The notes: generated by a model from the letters alone, not told the origin. A stretch of 64,000 nucleotides of DNA from Acidobacteriota bacterium (GCA_009691245.1 SHUM01000008.1:16851-80850); one strand, 5' to 3'; shown: positions 45,263-54,393, counted from the first letter of the stretch. Translations and numbers: made by a program.

Positions 45263-46726
45263 TCAGTTGGGAACCAGAATCTCTTCGCGTTTGGTGTCGT
45301 AGGCGACAGGATGCGGATTGCCGATGCCCAGCGACGGCTCATCCATCGGGCCGCTGCGGATCATGCGCAGCGGCGCGGTGTCCCCCGCCGCGCCGATGGG
45401 ATACACGGTCGCCGCGTGGTTGCCGAAGTTGGCGACCCACAGTTCGTTGTTCTTTTGATCCAGCCACAGCCCTGTGGGATTCTTGATCATCGTCTTCGGG
45501 CCGGTCAGCACGCGCTTCGGCGCGACATCGCCCGAGTCGGTATTATTGAAAACCAGGATCGAGTTGCCCATGTCGTTGGCGACATAGATCTCGCCCTTGG
45601 CGTCATCGGAGGCCAATCCCGTGGGCCAGTTCATCTGCGTCTTCGGTCCCTGGATCACGCGCAACGGCGGGGTGTCGCCGCTGGCCTTCAGTGGATAGAT
45701 GGTGATCGATGGCGGAAGGGATTTTCCTGATCCCGCGGCCTGCGCGCCCACCGGCCAGTTCTTCTTCGCCGCCGCCGCATCGGTGGCCAGCCCGCCGATA
45801 TAGGTAACCGACGCCGCACCGCCCACTTCCTTCTGGTGGAAGCTGCCGTGATTGCTGACAAACATCAAGTTGTTCTTTACGTCAATGGCCAGTCCGTGCG
45901 GATCGGCGAGTTGCGTTTTGTCACCCTGCAGCAGCCGAATGGGCGACTCTTCGCCAGTCGCGTATTTCTTGAAGACGGTTACGGTGTTGTCATGCTGCGT
46001 GCTCAGGTACATCTCTTCGGCGGCTTCGTCCACCGCGACGCCGAAGGTTCCGTGTGGTGTGCGCAACTCGCGGTCCGCCGGGACGTTGCCCTTGGCCTGG
46101 CGCGAGAAGATGACCAGCGTGTCCACTGTATCGTTGTTGACCGCGTAGATGTCGCCATTCTTCGGGTCGATATACAACCCGCACTGAAACTCGATCTTGG
46201 TTTTTTCGCCGGAGAGGATGCGCTTCGGCTCCGTCATCTTCGCATTCGGCGGTGTGTTGGCGAGCCGGTCGTAGACGAGGATCTGGAAGAGGTTCTCATC
46301 GGTCATCACCACTTCGTTGTTGACGGGGTCCACGGCCACGGCGCTGTAGGCGGCGTAAGGGTCTTTGATCATGCGCACGGGTTTCAAGTCGCCGCGATTG
46401 ATCGCCTGGCGCGCGGTAACCGCTGCACTGCGCGCTTCCTGTCGCTGCTGCAACATGGCCACGAGCGTGTCTTCACTGCTGGCCGGTTGCCACTCGCACA
46501 TCGGCGCCCCGTTTTCAGCGAGAGGGGCCGCTAGGGTATCGGGGAGCGGAGTCGCCTTTACCAGCCGCGCCTGCCCGCTTGGCGCATGTCCCGCCATCAG
46601 CGATGAATGCGCCAGTTGACCGGACTCGGACGGGCCGGTCCAAAGTATTGCAATTGCCAGGACTGCGATTCCCCCAGCGAGTGGAAGAATCTTTCTGAGT
46701 CGGCTGTTGGTTCCTTTATAGCTCAT
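45263..46726 (-). CDS. Beta-propeller protein, first part, ends at in-frame TGA
   Basis: A 487-codon frame with a signal anchor (KILPLAGGIAVLAIAILWTG) and six or seven propeller blades, each about 45-50 residues: DPVNNEVVMTDENLFQILVY, DPKNGDIYAVNND, ITVFKKYATGEESPIRLLQG-like, DAKGEIYVANDMGNSILVF and DQKNNELWVANFGNHAATVY. Each blade ends in a P-x-R-x-(I/L)-x-G-x-x-T turn. It stops at TGA (45263-45265) within a blade, and the same frame continues in the following part. ATG 46780 with its own GGGAGA site is an alternative start. The protein probably acts outside the cytoplasm; no ligand is known. Confidence 0.7.
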   Translation of the reverse strand: MSYKGTNSRLRKILPLAGGIAVLAIAILWTGPSESGQLAHSSLMAGHAPSGQARLVKATPLPDTLAAPLAENGAPMCEWQPASSEDTLVAMLQQRQEARSAAVTARQAINRGDLKPVRMIKDPYAAYSAVAVDPVNNEVVMTDENLFQILVYDRLANTPPNAKMTEPKRILSGEKTKIEFQCGLYIDPKNGDIYAVNNDTVDTLVIFSRQAKGNVPADRELRTPHGTFGVAVDEAAEEMYLSTQHDNTVTVFKKYATGEESPIRLLQGDKTQLADPHGLAIDVKNNLMFVSNHGSFHQKEVGGAASVTYIGGLATDAAAAKKNWPVGAQAAGSGKSLPPSITIYPLKASGDTPPLRVIQGPKTQMNWPTGLASDDAKGEIYVANDMGNSILVFNNTDSGDVAPKRVLTGPKTMIKNPTGLWLDQKNNELWVANFGNHAATVYPIGAAGDTAPLRMIRSGPMDEPSLGIGNPHPVAYDTKREEILVPN

Positions 46727-46974
46727 ACGGGATGACCCCCATGAAAATAACGAAGTAAGAAACGCATCTCTGAAAGCCATGCTTTCTCCCAACATTGTCG
46801 CCGTTCGAGGCTGCGCGCGTCAATTGTGAAGTTGGAGTGAACTTAATATGAAGTCCTCGTGAACTCGATTGTCGTGAAGGGCGGAGACGGCAAAAGAGGG
46901 CCTCCCCAGGGGAGGAGTTCATGGCATTATGGAGATTACTTTTTCATACTTGCCTGCAGCCCAGGAGGACTTCC

Positions 46975-48027
46975 ATGCCGACCAAACAAGAATTACTGGC
47001 CACGACCATCGAACATGTGGACATCACGCAGCACAACGTAATTCCACTGGTGGAGGCGATGAGCAAGATGTCTTACTCGTCGCGCGATCTGGCCCGCGCC
47101 GCCAGCATCTACGACCGCATGTTGCGCGATCAGAACTGCGCGGTGATCCTGTGCCTGGCCGGCTCGCTCATCAACGCGGGACTCAAGAAAGTCTTCGTTG
47201 AGATGATCCGCAACAACATGGTGGACGCCATTGTCTCCACGGGCGCCAACATAGTTGATCAGGATTTCTTCGAGGCGCTCGGCTTCCGCCACTACGTCGC
47301 CGACGAGCGGCTGAAGGCGGGCACGGAGGACACCATGCTGCTCGATCACGGCATCGATCGTATCTATGACACGCTAATCGACGAGGAAGAGTTGCGCATC
47401 TGCGACGACACCACGAAGCAGATTGCCGACGCGCTCGAGCCGCGCGCCTACTCTTCGCGCGAGTTCATCATCGAGATGGGTGCGTACCTGGAGAAGCACG
47501 GTTGCAAGACTCCTGACAGCATTGTTTACGAAGCCTATAAAAAGCAGGTGCCGATCTTCTGCCCCGCGTTCAGCGATTGCTCGGCGGGCTTCGGGCTGGT
47601 GGCGCATCAGGCCGAGCGCGGCGACCGCCCGCGCGTTTCCATCGACAGTGTGAAGGACTTCCTTGAGATCACCCGCTTCAAGATTTCGCAGAAGGAGACC
47701 GGCCTGTTCATGATCGGAGGCGGCGTGCCTAAGAACTTCGCGCAGGACATCACCGTCGCTGCCGACATTCTGGGCGCGGAAGCCACCATGCACAAGTACG
47801 CCGTGCAGATCACTGTCGCTGATGTGCGCGACGGCGCGCTCTCCGGCTCCACGCTGAAAGAGGCAAATAGCTGGGGCAAAGTGGACACGGCGTTCGAGCA
47901 GATGGTCTATTGCGAAGCGACCATCGCCACGCCACTCATCGTGGGCTACGCTTATCACAAGGGCGGATGGCGCAGTCGCGCAGCCCGGCAGGGCAATCAG
48001 ATTCTGGAGGCGGTGCCGACGCGCTAG
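46975..48027 (+). CDS. Deoxyhypusine synthase-like enzyme
   Basis: A 350-residue NAD-dependent Rossmann-like enzyme. Key marks are VDAIVSTGANIVDQDFFEAL, PIFCPAFSDCSAGFGLVAHQ, GLFMIGGGVPKNFAQDITVA and the catalytic lysine region KEANSWGKVDT. Archaeal and eukaryal deoxyhypusine synthase modifies eIF5A, which bacteria lack; some bacterial homologues make homospermidine or aminopropylagmatine from spermidine or putrescine. Which reaction this one performs is open. ATG 46975 follows AGGAGG six bases upstream; a longer frame from 46921 is rejected. It is followed 48 bases later by the LOG-family gene. Confidence 0.88.
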   Translation: MPTKQELLATTIEHVDITQHNVIPLVEAMSKMSYSSRDLARAASIYDRMLRDQNCAVILCLAGSLINAGLKKVFVEMIRNNMVDAIVSTGANIVDQDFFEALGFRHYVADERLKAGTEDTMLLDHGIDRIYDTLIDEEELRICDDTTKQIADALEPRAYSSREFIIEMGAYLEKHGCKTPDSIVYEAYKKQVPIFCPAFSDCSAGFGLVAHQAERGDRPRVSIDSVKDFLEITRFKISQKETGLFMIGGGVPKNFAQDITVAADILGAEATMHKYAVQITVADVRDGALSGSTLKEANSWGKVDTAFEQMVYCEATIATPLIVGYAYHKGGWRSRAARQGNQILEAVPTR

Positions 48028-48075
48028 TCCACAGCCTCATTTGCAGTCTTCGATATGCCAGAGGAAGGGAAACGC

Positions 48076-48894
48076 ATGAAGGATACTAAGGATGCCGGAC
48101 TAATCGACCCGGAATCAAACGGCGTGCAGAAGCCGCTGGCGTATCAGGACGATCAGTTTCTAAACAGTCCTGACGCGCGTGTCGTCCGCATCCTCTCCGA
48201 ATATCTGCAACCCTTCGCCAACTTCCGCCGCGAGAAAGTCCGCGATACGGTGGTCTTCTTTGGCTCGGCGCGTATCGAAGAGAATGGCCCGCTGGGCCGT
48301 TATTACCGCGATGCCCGCGAACTGGCGCGGCTGGTAACCGAGTGGTCGAACGCGTTGCAGGACACCAAGCGCCGCTTCGTGGTCTGCTCGGGTGGCGGGC
48401 CAGGCATCATGGAAGCCGCGAATCGCGGGGCGCTCGATGCTGGCGGAAAATCCGTTGGCCTGAACATCGGACTGCCCTTCGAGCAGTTTCCGAATCCTTT
48501 CATCACCCCCGACCTCTCCTTCCACTTCCACTACTTCTTCATGCGCAAGTTCTGGTTCGCCTATCTGGCGAAAGGCCTGGTCATCTTTCCCGGCGGCTTC
48601 GGCACGATGGATGAGTTGATGGAGATCCTCACGCTCGTCCAGACGCAGAAGCTGAACAAGAAGATCATCGTGGTGCTGTATGGCTCGGAGTTCTGGAACG
48701 AGGTGATCAACTTCAAGGCGCTCATCCGCCACGGGACCATCAGCCCGGAAGACATGGACCTGTTCCAGTTCGCCGACGATCCGGCTGCGGCGCTGCGCGT
48801 TTTGCAGGATGGACTGACGACGCACTATCTGAAGCCGGAAGGTCCCGGCGGCGATCGCCGTCGCGAAGCCCCGGAAATCACCGCCAGCCGCTAA
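48076..48894 (+). CDS. LOG family protein (nucleotide phosphoribohydrolase type)
   Basis: A 272-residue Rossmann-fold protein. It has VVCSGGGPGIMEAANRGALD near residue 115 and the family signature VIFPGGFGTMDELMEILTLV near residue 178, both from the nucleotide-binding site of LOG/lysine-decarboxylase-like enzymes. Plant LOG releases cytokinin base from its nucleotide; bacterial homologues cleave AMP or related nucleotides. ATG 48076 is chosen because AGGAAGGG stands upstream; ATG 48055 is possible. It follows the deoxyhypusine synthase-like gene. Confidence 0.88.
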   Translation: MKDTKDAGLIDPESNGVQKPLAYQDDQFLNSPDARVVRILSEYLQPFANFRREKVRDTVVFFGSARIEENGPLGRYYRDARELARLVTEWSNALQDTKRRFVVCSGGGPGIMEAANRGALDAGGKSVGLNIGLPFEQFPNPFITPDLSFHFHYFFMRKFWFAYLAKGLVIFPGGFGTMDELMEILTLVQTQKLNKKIIVVLYGSEFWNEVINFKALIRHGTISPEDMDLFQFADDPAAALRVLQDGLTTHYLKPEGPGGDRRREAPEITASR

Positions 48895-48965
48895 CCGAAA
48901 AAGCCCGACTGTATGGCCGTGATTGGCGACCGTGTCTGCCTATCCAAATTAGCGGAATTTGCGGT

Positions 48966-49040
48966 CGTGCACAAAGTGCACACTTTCACGGTTCTTGCGG
49001 CGTTGACCAAATTGACAAGATTCCAAAGTTTGCAAACTTT
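48966..49040. repeat. Two short palindromes
   Basis: The 209-base gap after the LOG gene contains GTGCACAAAGTGCAC (about 48966-48980) and the exact palindrome AAAGTTTGCAAACTTT (about 49025-49040). They could be regulator sites for the following gene or chance; nothing else is visible. Confidence 0.35.
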
Positions 49041-49103
49041 GCGGTGGATACGGTTTTGACCAGATCATCCGAAAAATCCAACTTCACGGTAAATCCGCCA
49101 GAC

Positions 49104-50144
49104 TTAGAGAACTCTGAGCGCGGGGTGACTACCATTTTTCTCTCCGGCGTATTTCGGCGGAAGTCCGGCGAGTTCGCGCAACGTCCCGGCGACGTAGTAG
49201 CGAGCCATGTCCTTGCGCCAGGTCATGGCGAAGTCGGTGTTGTCGAGCGGCTTAGCCACGGGGTAGGCGAGCGCAGCGGCCTCCTCGATCAAATCCTCCG
49301 TCAGCTTCCTGCCGCGAATCGCATCAACCGTCTTGCTGGCGTCGATGGGATGCGAGCCGACACCGCCGAGAAAGATGCGGGCATCCTCCACCGTGCCGTC
49401 GGTTGCCATGCGCATCCATGTGGCCACGCCAAGTACGGGGAAGTCGAAGGCCTCGCGGCGGCGCAGCTTCCAGTAAGTCGCTCGCCAGCCATTAGTAGGA
49501 GGCAGTATCACTTCAGTCAGTAACTCATTCGGTTGCTTAGTGAGATAGTCGATCCCGTCGTCCTTGTAGAGTGACTCCGCGCTAATGACTCGTTCGCCCT
49601 CGGCTGAGACTAACTTAACCTTCGCTCCGATGGCCACCATTACCGGCACCGAGTCACTCGACTGCACGGCCCAGCAACGCGGGCTGGACGGCGCGACCCA
49701 GCAGATGTCACCATCCTTCTTCATGCAGAAGTGAATCGCCTTGCGCCACTCGAGACTCTGATCGTAATAGTTGCAGCGCGTGTCGAGCAGCAGGTTCCCG
49801 CCGATGGTGCCCATGTTGCGCAGTAGCGGCGTGGAGACCAGCTCTGCCGCGCGCGCCACCGCCGGATACGCCTTGCGAATCTTCTTGTTCTCGCAGACCT
49901 CCGTCAGCGTCAGCGACGCGCCCAGCACCATGCCGTCCTTAGGCGTGCCGCGCATGGTGCGCAGCTTGTCCAGATGCCCCAGGCCGATCACCACCTTGGG
50001 CGTCTGCTGACGCCGCTTCATGTTGGGAAAAAGGTCCGTGCCCCCGGCGACAAACATAGCGTCAGGCCCAGCGTCGGCGCGCATGCGCACCGCCTCGGCA
50101 ATATTCTTGGGGTGCAGATATTTGAACTTCGGCAGTCGTAGCAT
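49104..50144 (-). CDS. FAD subunit of a hydroxybenzoyl-CoA-reductase-like Mo enzyme
   Basis: A 346-residue FAD-binding subunit of the xanthine dehydrogenase/CO dehydrogenase group. FAD motifs are MFVAGGTDLFPNMK near residue 30 and MGTIGGNLLLDTR near residue 111. Four cysteines at about 124, 140, 148 and 157 have spacing C-x15-C-x7-C-x8-C. This insertion matches the one in the beta subunit of 4-hydroxybenzoyl-CoA reductase, where it binds an extra 4Fe-4S cluster. Such a subunit feeds electrons into a reductive dehydroxylation at the molybdenum site. Here the gene is separated from its large-subunit gene by a transposase relic and palindromes. Confidence 0.82.
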   Translation of the reverse strand: MLRLPKFKYLHPKNIAEAVRMRADAGPDAMFVAGGTDLFPNMKRRQQTPKVVIGLGHLDKLRTMRGTPKDGMVLGASLTLTEVCENKKIRKAYPAVARAAELVSTPLLRNMGTIGGNLLLDTRCNYYDQSLEWRKAIHFCMKKDGDICWVAPSSPRCWAVQSSDSVPVMVAIGAKVKLVSAEGERVISAESLYKDDGIDYLTKQPNELLTEVILPPTNGWRATYWKLRRREAFDFPVLGVATWMRMATDGTVEDARIFLGGVGSHPIDASKTVDAIRGRKLTEDLIEEAAALAYPVAKPLDNTDFAMTWRKDMARYYVAGTLRELAGLPPKYAGEKNGSHPALRVL

Positions 50145-50205
50145 TATGGTTCCTTAGCGCAAGCCCCCAGAAGGAGTCTGTGTGAAAACCTTGGTTTTAC
50201 GTCAG

Positions 50206-50446
50206 GGCACGACTTTAGTCGTGCCGTTACTGGCGCAGAATCAATGCGGCTTTAGCCGCTGAGGGTCGTACTTTCGAGTTATCACACACACTGCTGAAGC
50301 GGGCTGATCTCCTTTGGTGCTTCTGAACTTTTCCGGTTCGTGCCAGTCGGTGCTTCAGCTCCGACTGTTGGTTGCATTTTAGGTAGCCCAGCGCTTTAGC
50401 GCTGGGCTACGGCTTTCCTAATTACCCTAGCCCCCTTCAGGGGGCT
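50206..50446. repeat. REP-like palindrome cluster, right side of transposase relic
   Basis: Four short palindromes: 50206-50225 (ggcacgactttagtcgtgcc), 50246-50259, 50383-50410 and 50429-50446. The first three have a CTTTAG-like centre. They lie next to the relic transposase and resemble REP elements moved by RAYT enzymes. The 50383-50446 pair overlaps the end of the transposase frame. Confidence 0.75.
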
Positions 50447-50887
50447 TTCATTCGCGGTTGGCCAATCTTTTTCGATAATCTCCGTTGTCTCCAATATCTT
50501 CGACAGTTTGCCCTTGCGATGGTGCTCTTCCTGATCGTCGATGTAACGGCCGACTTTTTCCAGCTCTTCCTTCCGCAGGCTGACAATCCCGTAACCATCC
50601 TGCCAGGGCAGCTTGAATTTCGGTGCAAGCTAGTGGTTCACGCGATACGCCGTGGCGCCTTTAATCTCTCCGACGAAATCCGCGATGATGACGGTCGGTG
50701 GCAGTCGCAGCAGCAGGTGAACGTGATCGGGCATCGCATTCTGCCGGATCGCCACGCCGCCGCGCTTGCTGACCTCCTCGCCCAGTATCGTAAGCATCTC
50801 GGCGCGCCAGCCGCGATTGATCAGCGGATCGCGGGAGTGCGTGGACCAAGTTACGTGAAAGTAGAGTTGATGGAATACGTGAGCCAT
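50396..50887 (-). pseudogene. REP-associated tyrosine transposase (RAYT), interrupted by TAG
   Basis: A Y1-type (IS200-like) transposase of 164 codons with one in-frame TAG at 50630-50632. The first part is MAHVFHQLYFHVTWSTHSRD with the HUH motif DHVHLLLRLP. The stop falls after AYRVNH, and in the same frame the protein continues LAPKFKLPWQDGYGIVSLRK and VGRYIDDQEEHHRKG, which holds the catalytic Tyr. Only one base separates it from a working gene, but the truncated product lacks the Tyr. RAYTs mobilise REP palindromes, which flank it on both sides. Confidence 0.85.
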
Positions 50888-50924
50888 CTGTGCGCTACTT
50901 TCCGGCGGAGATTCTCCAGGTGCA

Positions 50925-51025
50925 AGCCCCCTGAAGGGGGCTGTTTCCGCTTTGCGTTTCTGAACCCAGCCCTAAAGGGCTGGGCTACGTAAAATGCAAG
51001 CCCAATTCGGCGCTGAAGCGCCGAA
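50925..51025. repeat. REP-like palindromes, left side of transposase relic
   Basis: Three palindromes: 50925-50942 (agccccctgaagggggct), 50965-50984 and 51006-51025 (ttcggcgctgaagcgccgaa). The first repeats the 50429-50446 element in inverted form. They complete the flanks of the RAYT relic. Confidence 0.75.
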
Positions 51026-51126
51026 TTTCAGCGGCAGCGTAAAACCTAAAACCTAAAACCTTCCACGCCCACGGCACTGAATGCTTGACGCCGCTACCAA
51101 CTTCTTAGCTCGTAGTTCTCCACTCA

Positions 51127-53607
51127 CTACACCTTCGCACCCGCTGGCTCTTTCCCGCTGGCCACTACGTTGTCGCGGTTATCCGGCGTGGCGACCACGA
51201 TGGGGTCGGGGTAGGGGACTTCGGGGAAGCGCATGGGGCCGACTCGACCCTCTTGACCTTTGGCTTTGGCGCGGATGGCGCGCAGAACTTTATCCGGCGT
51301 GATGGGAATTTCGTCCACGCGCACGCCGACCGCGTTGAATATGGAATTGGCCACCGCCGGCGGGATGGGCAGCAGCGGGCCTTGGCCTGCCTCCTTCGCG
51401 CCGTATGGGCCGTTAGGCTCGGGGTCTTCGAGCAGGTACGTAATGATGTCGGGCATGTCGTTCGACGTGTGGCTCTTGTATTCGAGGAACGAGGGGAACT
51501 TGTGGACCACGTTGCGATTGCCGCGGTAGGTCATTTCCTCAAACAGCGTTTCGCTGAGGCCCATGTAGACGCTGCCCTCGACCTGGCCCATCACCAGCGT
51601 GGGGTTGATCGACGTCCCGCCGTCGTGCGCGATCCAGATGCGCGGCACAGTGACGATGCCGGTGTGCGGATTCACGTCCGTCTCCACCACTGCCGCGCAA
51701 TAGCTGTACGTGGGAGCAGGGCCGACGCCCGCGCCGCGATACTTGCCGGGCCACTTCGGCGGCTTATAAGAACCCGTCGTGCCCAGCGTGCCGAACTGCG
51801 TCTCGGCGAGTATCACGGCTTCGGCGAAGGTCATGCCTTTGTTTGGGTCGTCTTCATCGAAGACGCGGCGGCCCTCGAAGACGATGCGCTCGGCGGGAAC
51901 TTCCAGCTTGGGCGCGACGGCCTCTACGATGATCGCCTTGGCGCGCTCGGCGGCCTGCACGCAGGCGTTGCCGGCCATCAGCGTCACGCGGCTTGAGTAG
52001 CTCCCGAGGTCGACCGGAGTAATGTCGGTGTCGGATGAGACCACGCGAATGTCGAAGGGATCAATGCCGAAAATCTCGGCGGCGATGTAGGCCAGCATCG
52101 AGTTCGATCCCTGGCCGATATCGGTAACGCCGCAGAAGACGGCCACGCAGCCCGAGCGGTCGAGCTTGATCTGCACGCCGGAGTGCGGCATGGCGTTCCA
52201 ATAAATGGCCGTGCCCGCCCCGGTCATGTACGCGCTGCACGCGATGCCCAGCCCCTTGCCATGCGGGAGCTTACCGTGCCGCTGCTTCCAGCCGGAGCCT
52301 TCCACCACTTTGTCGATGCACTTCTTCAGCCCGATGGTGGCGATGGGCAGCCAATTGGCGGTGAGCGAGTGCGGCTCGACCAGCAGAGACTTGCGATACT
52401 CCGCCGGATCAAGTCCCAACTGCGTGGCGATCTTGTCGAGTTGGACTTCCTGTCCGAAGCGTGGCTGCGGAGTGCCGTGGCCGCGCTTGGGGCCGCAGGG
52501 AGCCTTGTTGGTATTGACGCGCGCGCCTTGAAACTTGTAGCGCGGCATCTTGTAAGTGGTGGTCTGGAGCACGCCGGTGTAGAGCATACTCGCGGGGCCG
52601 TGCCCGCCATACGCGCCGCCGTCGGCAACAGTCCTATTCTGGAACGCGGTGATGGAGCCATCGTTCTTGTAGCCGATTTTCATCGACATCAGCACGGGAT
52701 GGCGTCCGCGATGGCAGTAGAAAACTTCCTCGCGCGTGAGGGTGATCTTCACCGGACGGCCCGTCATCATCGAGAGTTTGCAGACGGCGATCTCGTGATT
52801 GAATGGATCGCACTTGCCGCCGAAGCCGCCGCCGCAGGGCGCGGCGAGCACGCGCACGCGCGCCTGATCCAGCTCCAACACTTTGGCGAGAGTCCGGTGC
52901 AGGTAGTGCGGGTTCTGCGTCGAGGAGTGCAGCGTCAACTTTTGATCCGCGCTCCAGATGCCGATGCTCGAGTGCTCTTCGAGCGCGAGGTGCGTGTTGC
53001 CCTCGTAGAAGAAGATGTCCTCGCGCACGTGATCGGCTTCGGCGAAGCCGGCCTCCACGTCGCCAAACTCGTAGGCGATGGAGCGGTGGATGTTGCCGTT
53101 CTCGCTGGTCGAGTGAATCTGCGTGTCGGGATTGTCGAGCGCCTCCTGAATGGAGGCGATGGCGGGCAGCAGCTCGTACTCGACTTTGATAAGTTGCACG
53201 GCCTCGTCGGCGGCCTCTTCGCTGGTGGCGGCCACGGCGGCGATGGCGTCGCCCACCATGCGGACTTTTTCGTAGGCCAGCACGTGCTCGTCCTGCGCCA
53301 CGGGCATGATGCCGAAGGCCACGGGCAGCGCGTGGCCAGTGAGCACAGCCTTCACGCCGGGATATTTTTCGGCTGCTCCAATGTCGATGCTCTTGATGCG
53401 CGCGTGCGGCACGGTGCTGCGCAACATCTTCGCGTAGAGCATGCGCGGGAAGACCATGTCGTCGGTGTACTTGGTGATACCTCGAACTTTATCGCGCGTG
53501 TCGATCTTGGTCTGCGCCTTGCCGATCACGCTGCGCTTGCGCGCGGGCTTGCCGCTTGGCGTTGTGCCCGACGCCCCGTTGGAACCCATTCCCGGATCAA
53601 TAGCCAT
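51127..53607 (-). CDS. Molybdopterin-binding large subunit of a hydroxylase/dehydroxylase
   Basis: An 826-residue large subunit of the xanthine oxidase family. It has the N-terminal domain (KVRGITKYTDDMVFPRML), the molybdopterin-binding APCGGGFGGKCDPFNHE near residue 240, RGHGTPQPRFGQEVQ, GVTDIGQGSNSML near residue 490, and the active-site Glu in YGAKEAGQGPLLPIPPAVAN near residue 760. Together with the 2Fe-2S and FAD subunits it makes a complete three-subunit enzyme resembling 4-hydroxybenzoyl-CoA reductase. The ATG at 53607 follows GGAG and overlaps the 2Fe-2S gene by 11 bases. The longer frame up to 53763 lies inside that gene and is not used. Confidence 0.85.
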   Translation of the reverse strand: MAIDPGMGSNGASGTTPSGKPARKRSVIGKAQTKIDTRDKVRGITKYTDDMVFPRMLYAKMLRSTVPHARIKSIDIGAAEKYPGVKAVLTGHALPVAFGIMPVAQDEHVLAYEKVRMVGDAIAAVAATSEEAADEAVQLIKVEYELLPAIASIQEALDNPDTQIHSTSENGNIHRSIAYEFGDVEAGFAEADHVREDIFFYEGNTHLALEEHSSIGIWSADQKLTLHSSTQNPHYLHRTLAKVLELDQARVRVLAAPCGGGFGGKCDPFNHEIAVCKLSMMTGRPVKITLTREEVFYCHRGRHPVLMSMKIGYKNDGSITAFQNRTVADGGAYGGHGPASMLYTGVLQTTTYKMPRYKFQGARVNTNKAPCGPKRGHGTPQPRFGQEVQLDKIATQLGLDPAEYRKSLLVEPHSLTANWLPIATIGLKKCIDKVVEGSGWKQRHGKLPHGKGLGIACSAYMTGAGTAIYWNAMPHSGVQIKLDRSGCVAVFCGVTDIGQGSNSMLAYIAAEIFGIDPFDIRVVSSDTDITPVDLGSYSSRVTLMAGNACVQAAERAKAIIVEAVAPKLEVPAERIVFEGRRVFDEDDPNKGMTFAEAVILAETQFGTLGTTGSYKPPKWPGKYRGAGVGPAPTYSYCAAVVETDVNPHTGIVTVPRIWIAHDGGTSINPTLVMGQVEGSVYMGLSETLFEEMTYRGNRNVVHKFPSFLEYKSHTSNDMPDIITYLLEDPEPNGPYGAKEAGQGPLLPIPPAVANSIFNAVGVRVDEIPITPDKVLRAIRAKAKGQEGRVGPMRFPEVPYPDPIVVATPDNRDNVVASGKEPAGAKV

Positions 53608-54181
53608 AAACGCTCTCCTTGCGTGGCTCGGCTTTTTCGCCGGCGGCGCGCGCGGCGGCCAGCTCGACGGCTTCGTAAATTTTGATGTAGCCCGTGCAGC
53701 GGCAGATGTTGCCCGAGAGCGCCTCTTTGATTTGATCGAGCGAAGGCCGCGGCGTGCGGTCAAGCAATTTCTTGGCGGAGAGCAACACGCCCGGCGTGCA
53801 GTATCCGCACTGCGCCGCGCCCAGTTCGGCGAAGGCTTCCTGCAGAGGATGCAGTACGCCGTTTTCGTCGGCCATGCCCTCGATGGTCTCGATCTGGCGG
53901 CCTTCGGCGTGCAGGGCCAGCATCAGGCAGGAGAGCACCGGCTTGCCGTCCACGATCACGGTGCAGGCGCCGCACTCGCCCAGCTCGCAACCATGCTTGG
54001 TGCCGGTGAGGCCCATGTCCTCGCGCAACACTTCGAGCAAAGTATGGTGCGGGAGAAAAGCGACCTCCACCGGCTCGCCGTTCACGTTGAACTGGAGGTG
54101 GACCTTCTCATTCGGTCGCTTGGGCGACCGCTTGGTATTCTTCTTCGGCTTGGCAGCCTTCGGCGTAACTGCGCGGGGCAT
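53597..54181 (-). CDS. 2Fe-2S subunit of the Mo hydroxylase
   Basis: A 194-residue iron-sulfur subunit. The plant-ferredoxin-type cluster is bound by GCELGECGACTVIVDGK near residue 70 with a later Cys in PVLSC; the second cluster by QCGYCTPGVL and NICRCTGYI. An N-terminal basic segment (KPKKNTKRSPKRPN) of about 30 residues is extra. The ATG 54181 follows a GGAAAGG site; a longer frame to 54370 runs into repeat sequence. It is the first gene of the three-subunit set and overlaps the large-subunit gene. Confidence 0.88.
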   Translation of the reverse strand: MPRAVTPKAAKPKKNTKRSPKRPNEKVHLQFNVNGEPVEVAFLPHHTLLEVLREDMGLTGTKHGCELGECGACTVIVDGKPVLSCLMLALHAEGRQIETIEGMADENGVLHPLQEAFAELGAAQCGYCTPGVLLSAKKLLDRTPRPSLDQIKEALSGNICRCTGYIKIYEAVELAAARAAGEKAEPRKESVYGY

Positions 54182-54266
54182 GGCAGAACCCTTTCCAGAT
54201 AGAGACGGCTCGTGCTGATGGAAACACTCCATTTTAGCAGGGATTGGCGGGGCGAAGTATTCTTTC

Positions 54267-54393
54267 GGTAGCCGCGTCATCCCGATTTTGGATGGCGCGG
54301 GGTTTTCAACGGCGGGCGGAAATCCAGTTTCAACGGCGCAGCGCGTTGACGGCCGAAAGACCCGCGCCAAGCAAAGCGCTTGACGCGGCTACC
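54267..54393. repeat. Inverted repeat, family B
   Basis: Arms 54267-54279 (ggtagccgcgtca) and 54381-54393 are perfect 13-base inverted copies. The same ggtagccgcgtca stands alone at about 29737 and a variant at 61487-61500. The right arm touches the end of the selenoprotein candidate. Confidence 0.7.

Noticed and set aside
45026..46534. Long plus-strand frames opposite the propeller gene
   Set aside because: The minus strand carries repeated propeller blades across the same bases; the plus frames lack motifs.
52183..53685. A 500-codon plus-strand frame
   Set aside because: It lies opposite the molybdopterin large subunit, has no recognisable domain, and is typical of a GC-rich antisense shadow.
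54267..54370. A long N-terminal extension of the 2Fe-2S subunit
   Set aside because: It falls in the family B repeat; the conserved domain begins after ATG 54181 with a ribosome-binding site.
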